From the IMG/VR virus record IMGVR_UViG_3300043775_000956, positions 1 to 28,455 of that record: a stretch of DNA of 28,455 nt. One strand, given 5' to 3'. Origin of the DNA: a virus. The position numbers were made by a program, and so were the translations under genes. The notes below the pieces were generated by a model, which was not told where the DNA came from, made no database searches, and saw nothing but the letters and a program-made list of their open reading frames with translations. Positions 20,676-28,455 of this stretch are shown one piece after another; position 1 is the first letter of the stretch; each line of letters starts with the position of its first letter.

Positions 20676-21185
20676 ATGGCAAAAAGGGCAACTATAGAGG
20701 ACTGGAGCAAAGCGCAGGTGCTTTTTGAGATCGGCAAGAGCTTAACCGAAATTCAAAATGAGCTGGGTATTGATCGTGCGACAATCTCAAAAAGAGCAAA
20801 GGCAGAAGGATGGGAAAAACAAAAACTTCAACACCTTGTGATAGATTCTGTGCGGGTTCAGTCAGAAATTTCAACTTTAACTTCAACAGCAAAAGACATT
20901 GTTGAACATGAAATTGATGATAGGCTTAAGCATTTAGAGTTCTTCAAGCGTTCAACGATGAAAAACTTATCAACAATGATGCGAAAAGTGGATGAAACTT
21001 TGACCATTCAAGAGCATAGCGCAGCACAAACTGCACTGCAAAAAGGAAAGGAAACGATTCTCGGCAAAGATATTGATACCGCCATTCAGATCAACAACAC
21101 GCAACAAACCGCTGGTGACTTTAAAGGGTTGAGCGATGATGAACTGGATACGATGCATGCGCTACTTCAAAAGGCGAGTGCGTGA
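20676..21185 (+). CDS. terS: Terminase small subunit
   Basis: The 169-residue product has an N-terminal helix-turn-helix of small terminases (WSKAQVLFEIGKSLTEIQNE, then LGIDRATISKRAKAEGW), a long helical oligomerisation region (about 55-120) and a C-terminal acidic segment (GLSDDELDTMHALL) that commonly contacts the large subunit. It recognises phage DNA for packaging. ATG 20676 has GAGAGGTGG upstream. Its stop overlaps the GTG start of terL (GTGA), the usual coupled pair. It is the first late gene after the structured RNA block. Confidence 0.85.
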   Translation: MAKRATIEDWSKAQVLFEIGKSLTEIQNELGIDRATISKRAKAEGWEKQKLQHLVIDSVRVQSEISTLTSTAKDIVEHEIDDRLKHLEFFKRSTMKNLSTMMRKVDETLTIQEHSAAQTALQKGKETILGKDIDTAIQINNTQQTAGDFKGLSDDELDTMHALLQKASA

Positions 21186-22732
21186 CACTGCTCGAAAAGG
21201 TTAAGGCTGAGAAGGCACGACGCGCGGCTTCGGCATCTTTATACGAATTTGTTAAACAGTCATGGCATGTGGTTGAGCCTGGCATTCCGTTTATGGAGTC
21301 ATGGCACATCGAGGAGATCTGCGAGCATCTTGAAGCAGTCAGTGCTGGCGAGATACATCGACTGCTAATCAACATTCCTCCGCGTCATTCTAAATCAACG
21401 ATTGTGTCAGTGATGTGGCCTGCATGGGAGTGGATCACAGATCCTGCGCAGAAGTTCCTATGCGCGTCATACTCTGGCACGCTGTCAACACGCGACAACT
21501 TGAAGACACGACGATTGCTACAGTCACCCTGGTATCAAGAACGCTGGGGCCATATGTTCAAGTTTGCTGGCGATCAGAACGCCAAGCAACGCTTTGAGAA
21601 TGACAAGACAGGTTATCGACTCGCAACGTCTGTTGGTGGTACAGCTACTGGTGAGGGTGGTTCGCGGTTGATACTGGATGATCCTCACGGTGCGCAGGCA
21701 GCTCAGTCTGAGGCGATGCGCGAGTCTGATCTCGAATGGTTCGACATGGTGTGGTCAACACGTCTTAATAATCCAAAAACCGATGCGATGGTGACGGTCA
21801 TGCAACGTCTGCACGAGCGTGACATCAGCGGTCATATCTTAAATGACATCAAAGGGTGGGAGCATATCTGTATTCCTGCTGAGTACGATGGCAAGCGACG
21901 CAAGACCATCCTTGGTGAATATGATCCACGCACAAAGAAAGGGGACTTGATTTGTCCTGATCGGTTTGGCGTAAAAGAAATCACCATGCTTAAGCAATTG
22001 CTCGGCACTTATGGTACAGCAGGACAACTTCAACAGGATCCTGCGCCAGTGTCTGGTGGTATCCTCAAGACCAAACACTTTGGCTTATGGTCAGCCGATG
22101 ATGGTCTGCCTCCTTTCGAGTACATCCTACAATCATACGACTGCGCTTTCACAGAGAAGACAACAGGCGATCCTACTGCTTGCACTGTGTGGGCAATTTT
22201 TACGCACGAAGGGTTGCACAACGCGATGCTCATTGATGCATGGGATGAACATCTCAGCTACCCAGATTTGCGTGCTAAAGCCATCAAAGATTGGGGTACA
22301 GAGTACGGTGGGATGTCAAAGGAGTCACCGCATTCACGCGCACGTCGTCCTGATCGTATCTTGGTCGAAGCGAAGGCAAGTGGTCAGTCACTCTTGCAGG
22401 ATCTGCGATTGGCGAAAGTTCCTGCTGTGGGTTATAATCCTGACAGAGCAGACAAGATTTCACGCGCACACCAAGCTGCACCTACACTTGAGCTAGGATT
22501 GTTGTGGATACCAGAGTCGAAGAAGAATCGTGGTCAACCCGTTAGTTGGGCGGCTGCATTTTTAAAACAACTCGCTAAGTTTCCCGTTGCCGAGCATGAC
22601 GACTATGTTGATACCTTCACGCAAGCCATCATCTATTTCAAGAACGATAGATGGTTTGAGCTACCTGAAGCCAAAGACTATGACGATGTGCCAAGCAAAG
22701 CGAAACCGAGAATCAATCCTTACGCGGTGTAG
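21182..22732 (+). CDS. terL: Terminase large subunit
   Basis: The 516-residue product is the packaging motor: an N-terminal ATPase with Walker A-like PPRHSKST (66-73), Walker B LILDD (163-167) and MQRLHERDISGHIL (207-220), then an RNase H-like nuclease with SYDCAF (D320), RILVEAKASG (E395) and EHDDYVDTFTQA (471-481). This is the Terminase_6C type. The start is GTG at 21182, overlapping the terS stop, with AAGG and GGCGAG upstream. Length is normal and no key residue is missing. Confidence 0.95.
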   Translation: MTLLEKVKAEKARRAASASLYEFVKQSWHVVEPGIPFMESWHIEEICEHLEAVSAGEIHRLLINIPPRHSKSTIVSVMWPAWEWITDPAQKFLCASYSGTLSTRDNLKTRRLLQSPWYQERWGHMFKFAGDQNAKQRFENDKTGYRLATSVGGTATGEGGSRLILDDPHGAQAAQSEAMRESDLEWFDMVWSTRLNNPKTDAMVTVMQRLHERDISGHILNDIKGWEHICIPAEYDGKRRKTILGEYDPRTKKGDLICPDRFGVKEITMLKQLLGTYGTAGQLQQDPAPVSGGILKTKHFGLWSADDGLPPFEYILQSYDCAFTEKTTGDPTACTVWAIFTHEGLHNAMLIDAWDEHLSYPDLRAKAIKDWGTEYGGMSKESPHSRARRPDRILVEAKASGQSLLQDLRLAKVPAVGYNPDRADKISRAHQAAPTLELGLLWIPESKKNRGQPVSWAAAFLKQLAKFPVAEHDDYVDTFTQAIIYFKNDRWFELPEAKDYDDVPSKAKPRINPYAV

Positions 22733-22734
22733 AC

Positions 22735-25700
22735 ATGGCAGACTTAAAAGATTTAGCAAGCAGATATGGTGTAATGAAAGCACAAGACCAAAACGAGAAC
22801 CTTGGCAAACTTGCCGAGATGCTCGGCAGTGCGCGTGACATTGGCAATGAATACAAAGTACCAAGTTGGGTGCCACTAGCCGGTGGCGTAGGTGCTGGTG
22901 ATTTACTCATGGGCAAAACACCAGAGGAGATTGAAAACTGGTCTTATGGCAATGCACCAATGCAGATACCAGAGATGAGCAACGTACCACAGTTTAAACG
23001 TGGTCGTGCGCAGTCACTTGCTGATGCACTGACAACATTGGCACCAGGTGTTAAGGCAACGGAAGGTTTGCCAGCAGGATTATCATTCATTGGACCTAAA
23101 TCAAGAAACTGGGACAAAGTAGCTGCTGAATTAGCCGCTAAGAAATTAGATGAAGGCGCAGATCCAGCAGAAGTGTGGCGCGAGCATTTGATTGGTCGTA
23201 TGCCGGATAAAACTTTGTTTAGTGAGATTAGTGATAAGGATGCGCAAGCCATACCAAAAGATAAATGGTCATGGGCAAATTCTGAAGATTTGCGACGAGG
23301 TGAAAGAATAATGGATCCAGTATCAGCATTTTTATCTCATCCAGAATTACATAATGCGTATCATGGCATGATTGATTTTGGTGATAACAATCGTCGCCTT
23401 ATGATGAATGTATCGCCAGAAAGAAAAGGTGGTTTTTTTGGAGATGATATTATTGGCGTTGGTATGGTTGATGATGCTATTGATAAATCAACAGCTATGC
23501 ACGAATTGCAACACGCCATTCAAGATAAAGAAGGATGGGGTCAAGGTGGTGATTTAGGATCTGCTGCATCTTTTTACATTGAAAACCATTTATCGCCAAA
23601 ATTAAAAGCGTTAAATACTTCACTTACTGAAAATGGAAAATTGCGTGACACAATTACCAATGAAGACGAGTATGCGGCAAATGTTTTGCGCCATAAACAA
23701 ATTGTTGCAGAGCGTGACAAACTTAATGATGAAATCAGCAATATTGAAAATAATCAAGCACCAAAACTTAGGTTATATAATCGTCTAACAGGCGAAGCAC
23801 AAGCAAGAGCAACACAAGATCGTCTTGATATGGACATGGCGCAACGTCGTGAAAACTATCCACTTGCTGGTGGCAAACTGTCTGATATTCCATTAGAGGA
23901 CTTGATTTATAAGTATGAGGGTAATGGGCCGTCATTAGCAATCAAAGGCTATCACGGATCACCGCACAAGTTTAAAGAGTTTGACACAGCACACATGGGA
24001 ACGGGTGAAGGTGGGCAGGCTTATGGTTGGGGTAACTACATTACCGAAGATCCTTATGTCGCCACTACTTATTCACCACAAGATGACTGGATGGATGAGC
24101 AATTGATGAATTTGTACAGTCAAGCAGAGCGTCGCCAAGATTATCCGTCAATGGAAGTGTATGAACGCTACATGATGCACGAGCGTCCAAATGAAGTTGC
24201 AGACTATCTTAAAGAATCGTATGCGGATTATCCAGAAGACTTGCCAAAACGATTGCCAGCGCAAAAGATTGGCGAAAACTTATACAAAAAGCAAAAAGGC
24301 TCACACTTGTATGAAGTGTCAATGGAGTTTCCAAAAGAGCGCGAAGCAGTTGATCCTATGTCAATCGAGCATTTTCTTGATTACGACAAACCACTTTCTG
24401 AGCAAAGTGATTACGTCAGAAACATTCTGCAAAGCCATGATCCAGACATCTATCATCCAGAAGGTTTAGATTATGATCCTGTTGAAAAAGGCAGCTCTAT
24501 TTTGCAACGATTTGGCTATGGTAAAGAAGGCGCACAAAAACTTTATGAGTTAGGAATACCAGGCACAACTTACATGGGTGAAAAAGCAAAGGTTGCTGAT
24601 CCAGAAGGCGTGCGTAACTTTGTGACGTACAGTGATGAAGTGCCGCGTGTTGTTACGCGCAACATGAACAAAGTAAAACCACTTACTAATGAAGATCGTT
24701 TGAATGATCTTGAAAAGCAAATGAGTGCGTACATGAAAACCAAGCGCATGCCTAAAGGCGTAGACTTCAAAACTGGAAGTGATTGGTATGATTGGGCGTA
24801 TGATAAACGTGAAGCATTGCGTCAGAAATTATCTAATGATGATCAAGGCTACGCACAAGGCGGCAGAGTAGACAAAGACAGCATGGAATTAAACAAACCA
24901 CAACGCACGCCAAACCATCCAACCAAGTCACACATTGTGAAAACAATGGTTGATGGCAAAGAGAATATCATTCGCTTTGGTGAGCAAGGTGCTGAAACAG
25001 CAGGCAAGCCAAAAGAAGGTGAGTCAGATCGCATGACAGCAAAGCGTGAATCATTCAAGGCACGTCATGCAAAGAACATTGCAAAAGGTAAGAGCAGTGC
25101 CGCGTACTGGGCAGACAAGGTTAAGTGGGCAGAAGGAGGGGAAGTGGATTTATCAGATGATAGCATTATGTCTAAACTGGATGAGTTGGCTGGCGGTGGC
25201 GATTATGCAGCAGACTTAGAGCAACTAAAGCGTGCTTATCCAAATGCAACTAAGTTTTTTGATGCAACAAAAACTGCATTAGAAGACACCGTGCCAACAA
25301 TCGAACAAATGCGCGATCCAGATTATTTGATTGAACATTTAAATCCAATGGCATTATCTATAGGCGCACCAGAAAAAACTGTCAACGCTTATAAATTATT
25401 TAGAACAAAAGAAAATGATCCAAATACGCTTTACCCATTGTTTGTAAATGCAGATAAACCTGTGCCAATGAATGAATGGGTTGCGGCTGAAGCAGGCGCA
25501 CCGGCAACTCAAAATGCATATAAAGTTAAATCAATACTTGGACCTTTAGCGTATAGACCTGGTTGGCATGCTGGTGATGTTCCTATTGCAACACATATTG
25601 GTAAAGGCGGAAAACCTCCTGTATATAGACCATTTGAGCATCAATGGGCAGAAGTTGAATTTCCAGCAGATGTGGATTGGCAAACGCTAGCTAATGAGCG

Positions 25701-27984
25701 TGGTATAAATAAAAAAGGCATATTAATTCCTAAAGAAGCACATATTACAGATCAAATACCGTTTGGTGGTTTTTATCGATACAAGACTAGTCCAAACATG
25801 ACGGGTGAGTGGTTAATTAGTGGTGATATGAAAGTTAATAAACCTATATCTGATGCAGAAGTAAAGGCAGCCAACTTTTCATCGGGTCTTGGGATTGAAG
25901 ACTTGCCAAGATTTCATGAATATTTAAGTCGTAATGTTGACAATCCAGAAGAATTAGCACGAGTAATTAACAGCACCGCTGGTAAGAATGAATACTTTCA
26001 CATGTTAAAAAGTGCTAAAGATAGAGAGCTTGATGATTTGTTAAAACAATACGAACAGTTTACTGATGCTAAAGCATTAAAAGCACTTGATGCACGATAC
26101 AACAAGTATTTAAAAAAAGGTTACGCTGAAGGTGGTGAAGTTGACGCGCAGGATGATGAAGGTTATGCAGACGACTTAGCTAGACTAAAAAAAGCATACG
26201 AACGTAGTAACTTCGGACCAAACGATTCTGTCATTGCATCAACAATACATCATCCAATTGAAGCGGCAAAGCGTTACGGGCAACATTTAAACGATATGTA
26301 TGCAATTGCAACAGACCAGCTAACAGATGCAGAACTTGCAGCCGCTAAAGATGCTGGTTATGACGAAGAAAGTTATCCGCTATACGCAATGGAGCATCCA
26401 ATATTCAGAACTGATGCACAAAAAGCTGAAGCAGGTATGGAGTTTGCCGGTCTAGCGCAGACAGGTGCCATGCCGTTTGCGCCAGAGTCTGCGGGTGGTG
26501 TGCTTGGTACAATTCATAAATTACGAATTGGTGATTTAGGTTATGACTTGCGTTTTGATGATAGAAAATTAGAGCAAGAAAAACTGCAAAACATGATGTT
26601 GCAGTTGTCACGTCCAGAAAATGAAAAACGCATTATTAGTCTTGCAAATTATGAAGGCTATCCGTTTGTAACTTCTATGTCAGATCGTACTAATGTTGGA
26701 AAGCTACATTACATTAATGATCGTCCAGTTGATGTTGATTTACAAGGCGGTCAAGATTATATGTTTAATAATCCAGGCCAAGTATGGGCATCAGGGAAAG
26801 ATCCAGTTAACGCCATTATGAAATATGGCAAAGAATTAAGCGCAAGAACGGGCGGTCTTGATCCACTTTATATGCCTTGGCGAATGGCTCCAACGGGCGG
26901 AGATTATGCGAACATGACAGGCGAAACAATGCTTAAGTACATGAACGCTAATATGAACAAGAAAGAGAAACGTGCCGTTAATAAAAGCATTAAAGATTTT
27001 ATTCCAGACTTTAAAGGGATTGAATCTGAAGAAGGTATAGATCAATTTAGAAATACACCCGATAAAGTTAGAAAAGAATTAAAAAATCATCTTGATACAA
27101 AATACAGAAACGCTGGTGGGATTAGCATTGGCGAAGCTAGACTTGCTGTTGCTGATCCTAGCCAACTTTTAGCACCCGATACCGGTTTACAAAATGTTGG
27201 TCAAATATTTGTTGGCAATCCTATTATTCAAGAGTCTGGACATCGTGCATATCCTAAAGGTGTTCCCGGTCAAGGATTAGGTATGCTTGATAGAGATATA
27301 AGTGCATATGAACTAATGCCAGATATTGCAGAGTATCGTGGTTTAATGGATTTAAAAAATCCAAGAACAAGAGATATTCGCGCATTACAAATGAAACCTT
27401 ATGGCGGAATTATTACCGATAAGGTACTTAGAAATCTTGGCTATGCAAAAGGCGGTGAAGTTAAAGCATTGCACGACAAGTACGAAGAAAGTGACTATGG
27501 CTATGGCAACAGACCAGACAAAACAAAGAAAGGTCTTGGCTATTTCGGAGAGCTTGAACGTCCAGACGGTACAGGCGTGATGACTGAATACTCAATTGGT
27601 GTGCCTATCAATGGTGAAGAAATGGACGTACCAACGCTGGTGCCTACGCTAACACCTGACGAGATTCGTCTTATTCTTCATTTGCAAGAAGGTGAAGACA
27701 TGCCACGCAGTATTGTGCATAAAGCCATTGACCATGCACATCAACGCTTATCAGAAGGCAAACCCATCTTTGCAACAGAAGAAGACTTATACGCACACGG
27801 TGGTATTGTTGACGTGCTTCATAACGATGCGATTGAGCAAATCATGAAAGCATTTATGGACAGCATGGAGGATGAGCAAGAAGAAGAAGAACCGGCTGCT
27901 GTGTCTATCCAGATAACCACACATTCGCAACCACTAAAAAGTGGTAAGATACCCACATCAATAAGAGAGGCAAAGCATGGCTAA
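22735..27984 (+). CDS. Large polyvalent protein with zincin-like and ADP-ribosyltransferase-like domains
   Basis: This 1749-residue protein is probably delivered with the genome. The start DLKDLASRYGV repeats a motif of other late proteins. A zincin-like segment carries MHELQH (H256-E-x-x-H260) in the style of LPD23-like domains. Next comes an ART-PolyVal-type fold: GYHGSPHKF (405-413), TGEGGQAYGWGNYITEDP and RNFVTYSDE. Later blocks include PLFVNADKPVPMNEWV through GWLIxGDMKVNKP-like sequence (about 880-1050) and YFGELERPDGTGVMTEYSIG (about 1600), both recurrent in phage polyvalent proteins as I recall. Short A-x-GG-x-V motifs near residues 705, 798, 1129, 1569 and 1686 divide the chain. It lies between terL and portal, two bases after the terL stop, and overlaps the portal start by 8 bases. 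Such proteins may modify host targets on entry (family knowledge plus inference). Confidence 0.85.
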   Translation: MADLKDLASRYGVMKAQDQNENLGKLAEMLGSARDIGNEYKVPSWVPLAGGVGAGDLLMGKTPEEIENWSYGNAPMQIPEMSNVPQFKRGRAQSLADALTTLAPGVKATEGLPAGLSFIGPKSRNWDKVAAELAAKKLDEGADPAEVWREHLIGRMPDKTLFSEISDKDAQAIPKDKWSWANSEDLRRGERIMDPVSAFLSHPELHNAYHGMIDFGDNNRRLMMNVSPERKGGFFGDDIIGVGMVDDAIDKSTAMHELQHAIQDKEGWGQGGDLGSAASFYIENHLSPKLKALNTSLTENGKLRDTITNEDEYAANVLRHKQIVAERDKLNDEISNIENNQAPKLRLYNRLTGEAQARATQDRLDMDMAQRRENYPLAGGKLSDIPLEDLIYKYEGNGPSLAIKGYHGSPHKFKEFDTAHMGTGEGGQAYGWGNYITEDPYVATTYSPQDDWMDEQLMNLYSQAERRQDYPSMEVYERYMMHERPNEVADYLKESYADYPEDLPKRLPAQKIGENLYKKQKGSHLYEVSMEFPKEREAVDPMSIEHFLDYDKPLSEQSDYVRNILQSHDPDIYHPEGLDYDPVEKGSSILQRFGYGKEGAQKLYELGIPGTTYMGEKAKVADPEGVRNFVTYSDEVPRVVTRNMNKVKPLTNEDRLNDLEKQMSAYMKTKRMPKGVDFKTGSDWYDWAYDKREALRQKLSNDDQGYAQGGRVDKDSMELNKPQRTPNHPTKSHIVKTMVDGKENIIRFGEQGAETAGKPKEGESDRMTAKRESFKARHAKNIAKGKSSAAYWADKVKWAEGGEVDLSDDSIMSKLDELAGGGDYAADLEQLKRAYPNATKFFDATKTALEDTVPTIEQMRDPDYLIEHLNPMALSIGAPEKTVNAYKLFRTKENDPNTLYPLFVNADKPVPMNEWVAAEAGAPATQNAYKVKSILGPLAYRPGWHAGDVPIATHIGKGGKPPVYRPFEHQWAEVEFPADVDWQTLANERGINKKGILIPKEAHITDQIPFGGFYRYKTSPNMTGEWLISGDMKVNKPISDAEVKAANFSSGLGIEDLPRFHEYLSRNVDNPEELARVINSTAGKNEYFHMLKSAKDRELDDLLKQYEQFTDAKALKALDARYNKYLKKGYAEGGEVDAQDDEGYADDLARLKKAYERSNFGPNDSVIASTIHHPIEAAKRYGQHLNDMYAIATDQLTDAELAAAKDAGYDEESYPLYAMEHPIFRTDAQKAEAGMEFAGLAQTGAMPFAPESAGGVLGTIHKLRIGDLGYDLRFDDRKLEQEKLQNMMLQLSRPENEKRIISLANYEGYPFVTSMSDRTNVGKLHYINDRPVDVDLQGGQDYMFNNPGQVWASGKDPVNAIMKYGKELSARTGGLDPLYMPWRMAPTGGDYANMTGETMLKYMNANMNKKEKRAVNKSIKDFIPDFKGIESEEGIDQFRNTPDKVRKELKNHLDTKYRNAGGISIGEARLAVADPSQLLAPDTGLQNVGQIFVGNPIIQESGHRAYPKGVPGQGLGMLDRDISAYELMPDIAEYRGLMDLKNPRTRDIRALQMKPYGGIITDKVLRNLGYAKGGEVKALHDKYEESDYGYGNRPDKTKKGLGYFGELERPDGTGVMTEYSIGVPINGEEMDVPTLVPTLTPDEIRLILHLQEGEDMPRSIVHKAIDHAHQRLSEGKPIFATEEDLYAHGGIVDVLHNDAIEQIMKAFMDSMEDEQEEEEPAAVSIQITTHSQPLKSGKIPTSIREAKHG

Positions 27985-28455
27985 AAAAATTGAAGACGAT
28001 TACATTGATGATGAAGACGAGTTGGAAGGTGAAGACGTAGAGTTTGATCCTGACGAAGAATCTGACGTTGAAGACACAGAGGATGGCGGTGCTATCCTTA
28101 AACTCAAAAACGAAAAAGACGAAAAAGAACAGTCAGCGCATTTTGCTAACATCATCGATGAAGTAGATCAGTCAGACTTGTCTGACATGATTGAGGATCT
28201 GCTAGAAAAGATTGATCGCGATAAAGAAGCACGCGAAAAACGCGACAAGCAATACGAAGAAGGTTTGCGCAGAACAGGTCTTGGCGATGATGCACCTGGT
28301 GGCGCACAGTTCACCGGTGCAAACAAAGTAGTACATCCAATGCTGGTTGAAGCATGCGTGGATTTTTCTGCGCGTGTGATGAAAGAGATCTTCCCAGCTA
28401 ACGGTCCTGTCAAAACAAAGATACTAGGCGAGCAGGAAAAAGAAAAACTTGCAAA
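27977..28455 (+). CDS. Portal protein (3' partial)
   Basis: The frame starts at ATG 27977 (GAGAGG six bases upstream), overlaps the polyvalent gene by 8 bases and runs off the right edge, leaving 159 codons. The first ~45 residues are very acidic (DDYIDDEDELEGEDVEF). A helical stretch follows, then a motif of podovirus-type portals I recognise: GGAQFTGANKVVHPMLVEAC, DFSARVMKEIFPANGPVK. The portal forms the dodecameric DNA channel at one capsid vertex. Order after terS-terL agrees. Confidence 0.85.
   Translation, partial: MAKKIEDDYIDDEDELEGEDVEFDPDEESDVEDTEDGGAILKLKNEKDEKEQSAHFANIIDEVDQSDLSDMIEDLLEKIDRDKEAREKRDKQYEEGLRRTGLGDDAPGGAQFTGANKVVHPMLVEACVDFSARVMKEIFPANGPVKTKILGEQEKEKLA

Noticed and set aside
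1-28455. CRISPR arrays, insertion sequences or integrase/attachment sites
   Set aside because: No regularly spaced direct repeats, no transposase or integrase motifs, and no convincing attachment repeat were seen.

Overview
This window looks like a large part of the genome of a tailed phage, most likely a podovirus-type virus of an aquatic Gram-negative bacterium. That reading rests on a small terminase, a large terminase and a portal-like gene in order at the right end, on dense overlapping genes with strong Shine-Dalgarno sites, and on AT-leaning base composition. No integrase, tRNA, rRNA, CRISPR array or insertion sequence was recognised. The host guess is inference from the protein families and cannot be proved from this window.

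Layout. (1) Positions 1-6198, + strand: three long late genes, the first cut by the left edge, which look like virion or DNA-ejection proteins. They end at a bidirectional terminator (6202-6225). (2) Positions 6247-12897, - strand: an early operon of about 28 mostly tiny genes, many overlapping by ATGA or TAATG. It includes thymidylate synthase, dUTPase, a stand-alone ribonucleotide-reductase TSCPD domain, a DUF3310 protein, a degenerate HNH-like protein, zinc-ribbon proteins and several single-helix membrane microproteins. (3) Positions 13001-17338, - strand: a recombination and replication operon of RecA-like (Sak4/AAA_24-type) ATPase, ssDNA-binding-like protein with an acidic tail, YqaJ-type exonuclease, superfamily 2 helicase and VRR-NUC nuclease. 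(4) Positions 17339-19483: a regulatory node with overlapping divergent promoters, a 56-residue helix-turn-helix protein and a Toprim primase/RepA-like helicase on the + strand. (5) Positions 19484-20675: a mostly non-coding block holding GC-rich hairpins, an extended -10 promoter, a structured leader with a terminator-like hairpin, a 52-residue gene and about 700 bases of densely structured sequence that looks like a large non-coding RNA. (6) Positions 20676 to the right edge, + strand: terS, terL, a 1749-residue polyvalent protein (zincin-like and ADP-ribosyltransferase-like domains) and the start of a portal gene.

How it fits together. The late genes run off the right edge and late-type genes enter from the left edge, as expected if the genome is circular or circularly permuted. 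The two leftward early operons each have a sigma70-type promoter whose -35 box lies in the same place inside a shared 29-base operator-like element (24 of 29 identical). One copy also overlaps the rightward promoter of the helix-turn-helix/primase operon. This suggests one regulator coordinates both early operons and its own transcription. The most unusual feature is the large structured RNA between replication and packaging genes, with a separate pseudoknot-capable leader upstream.
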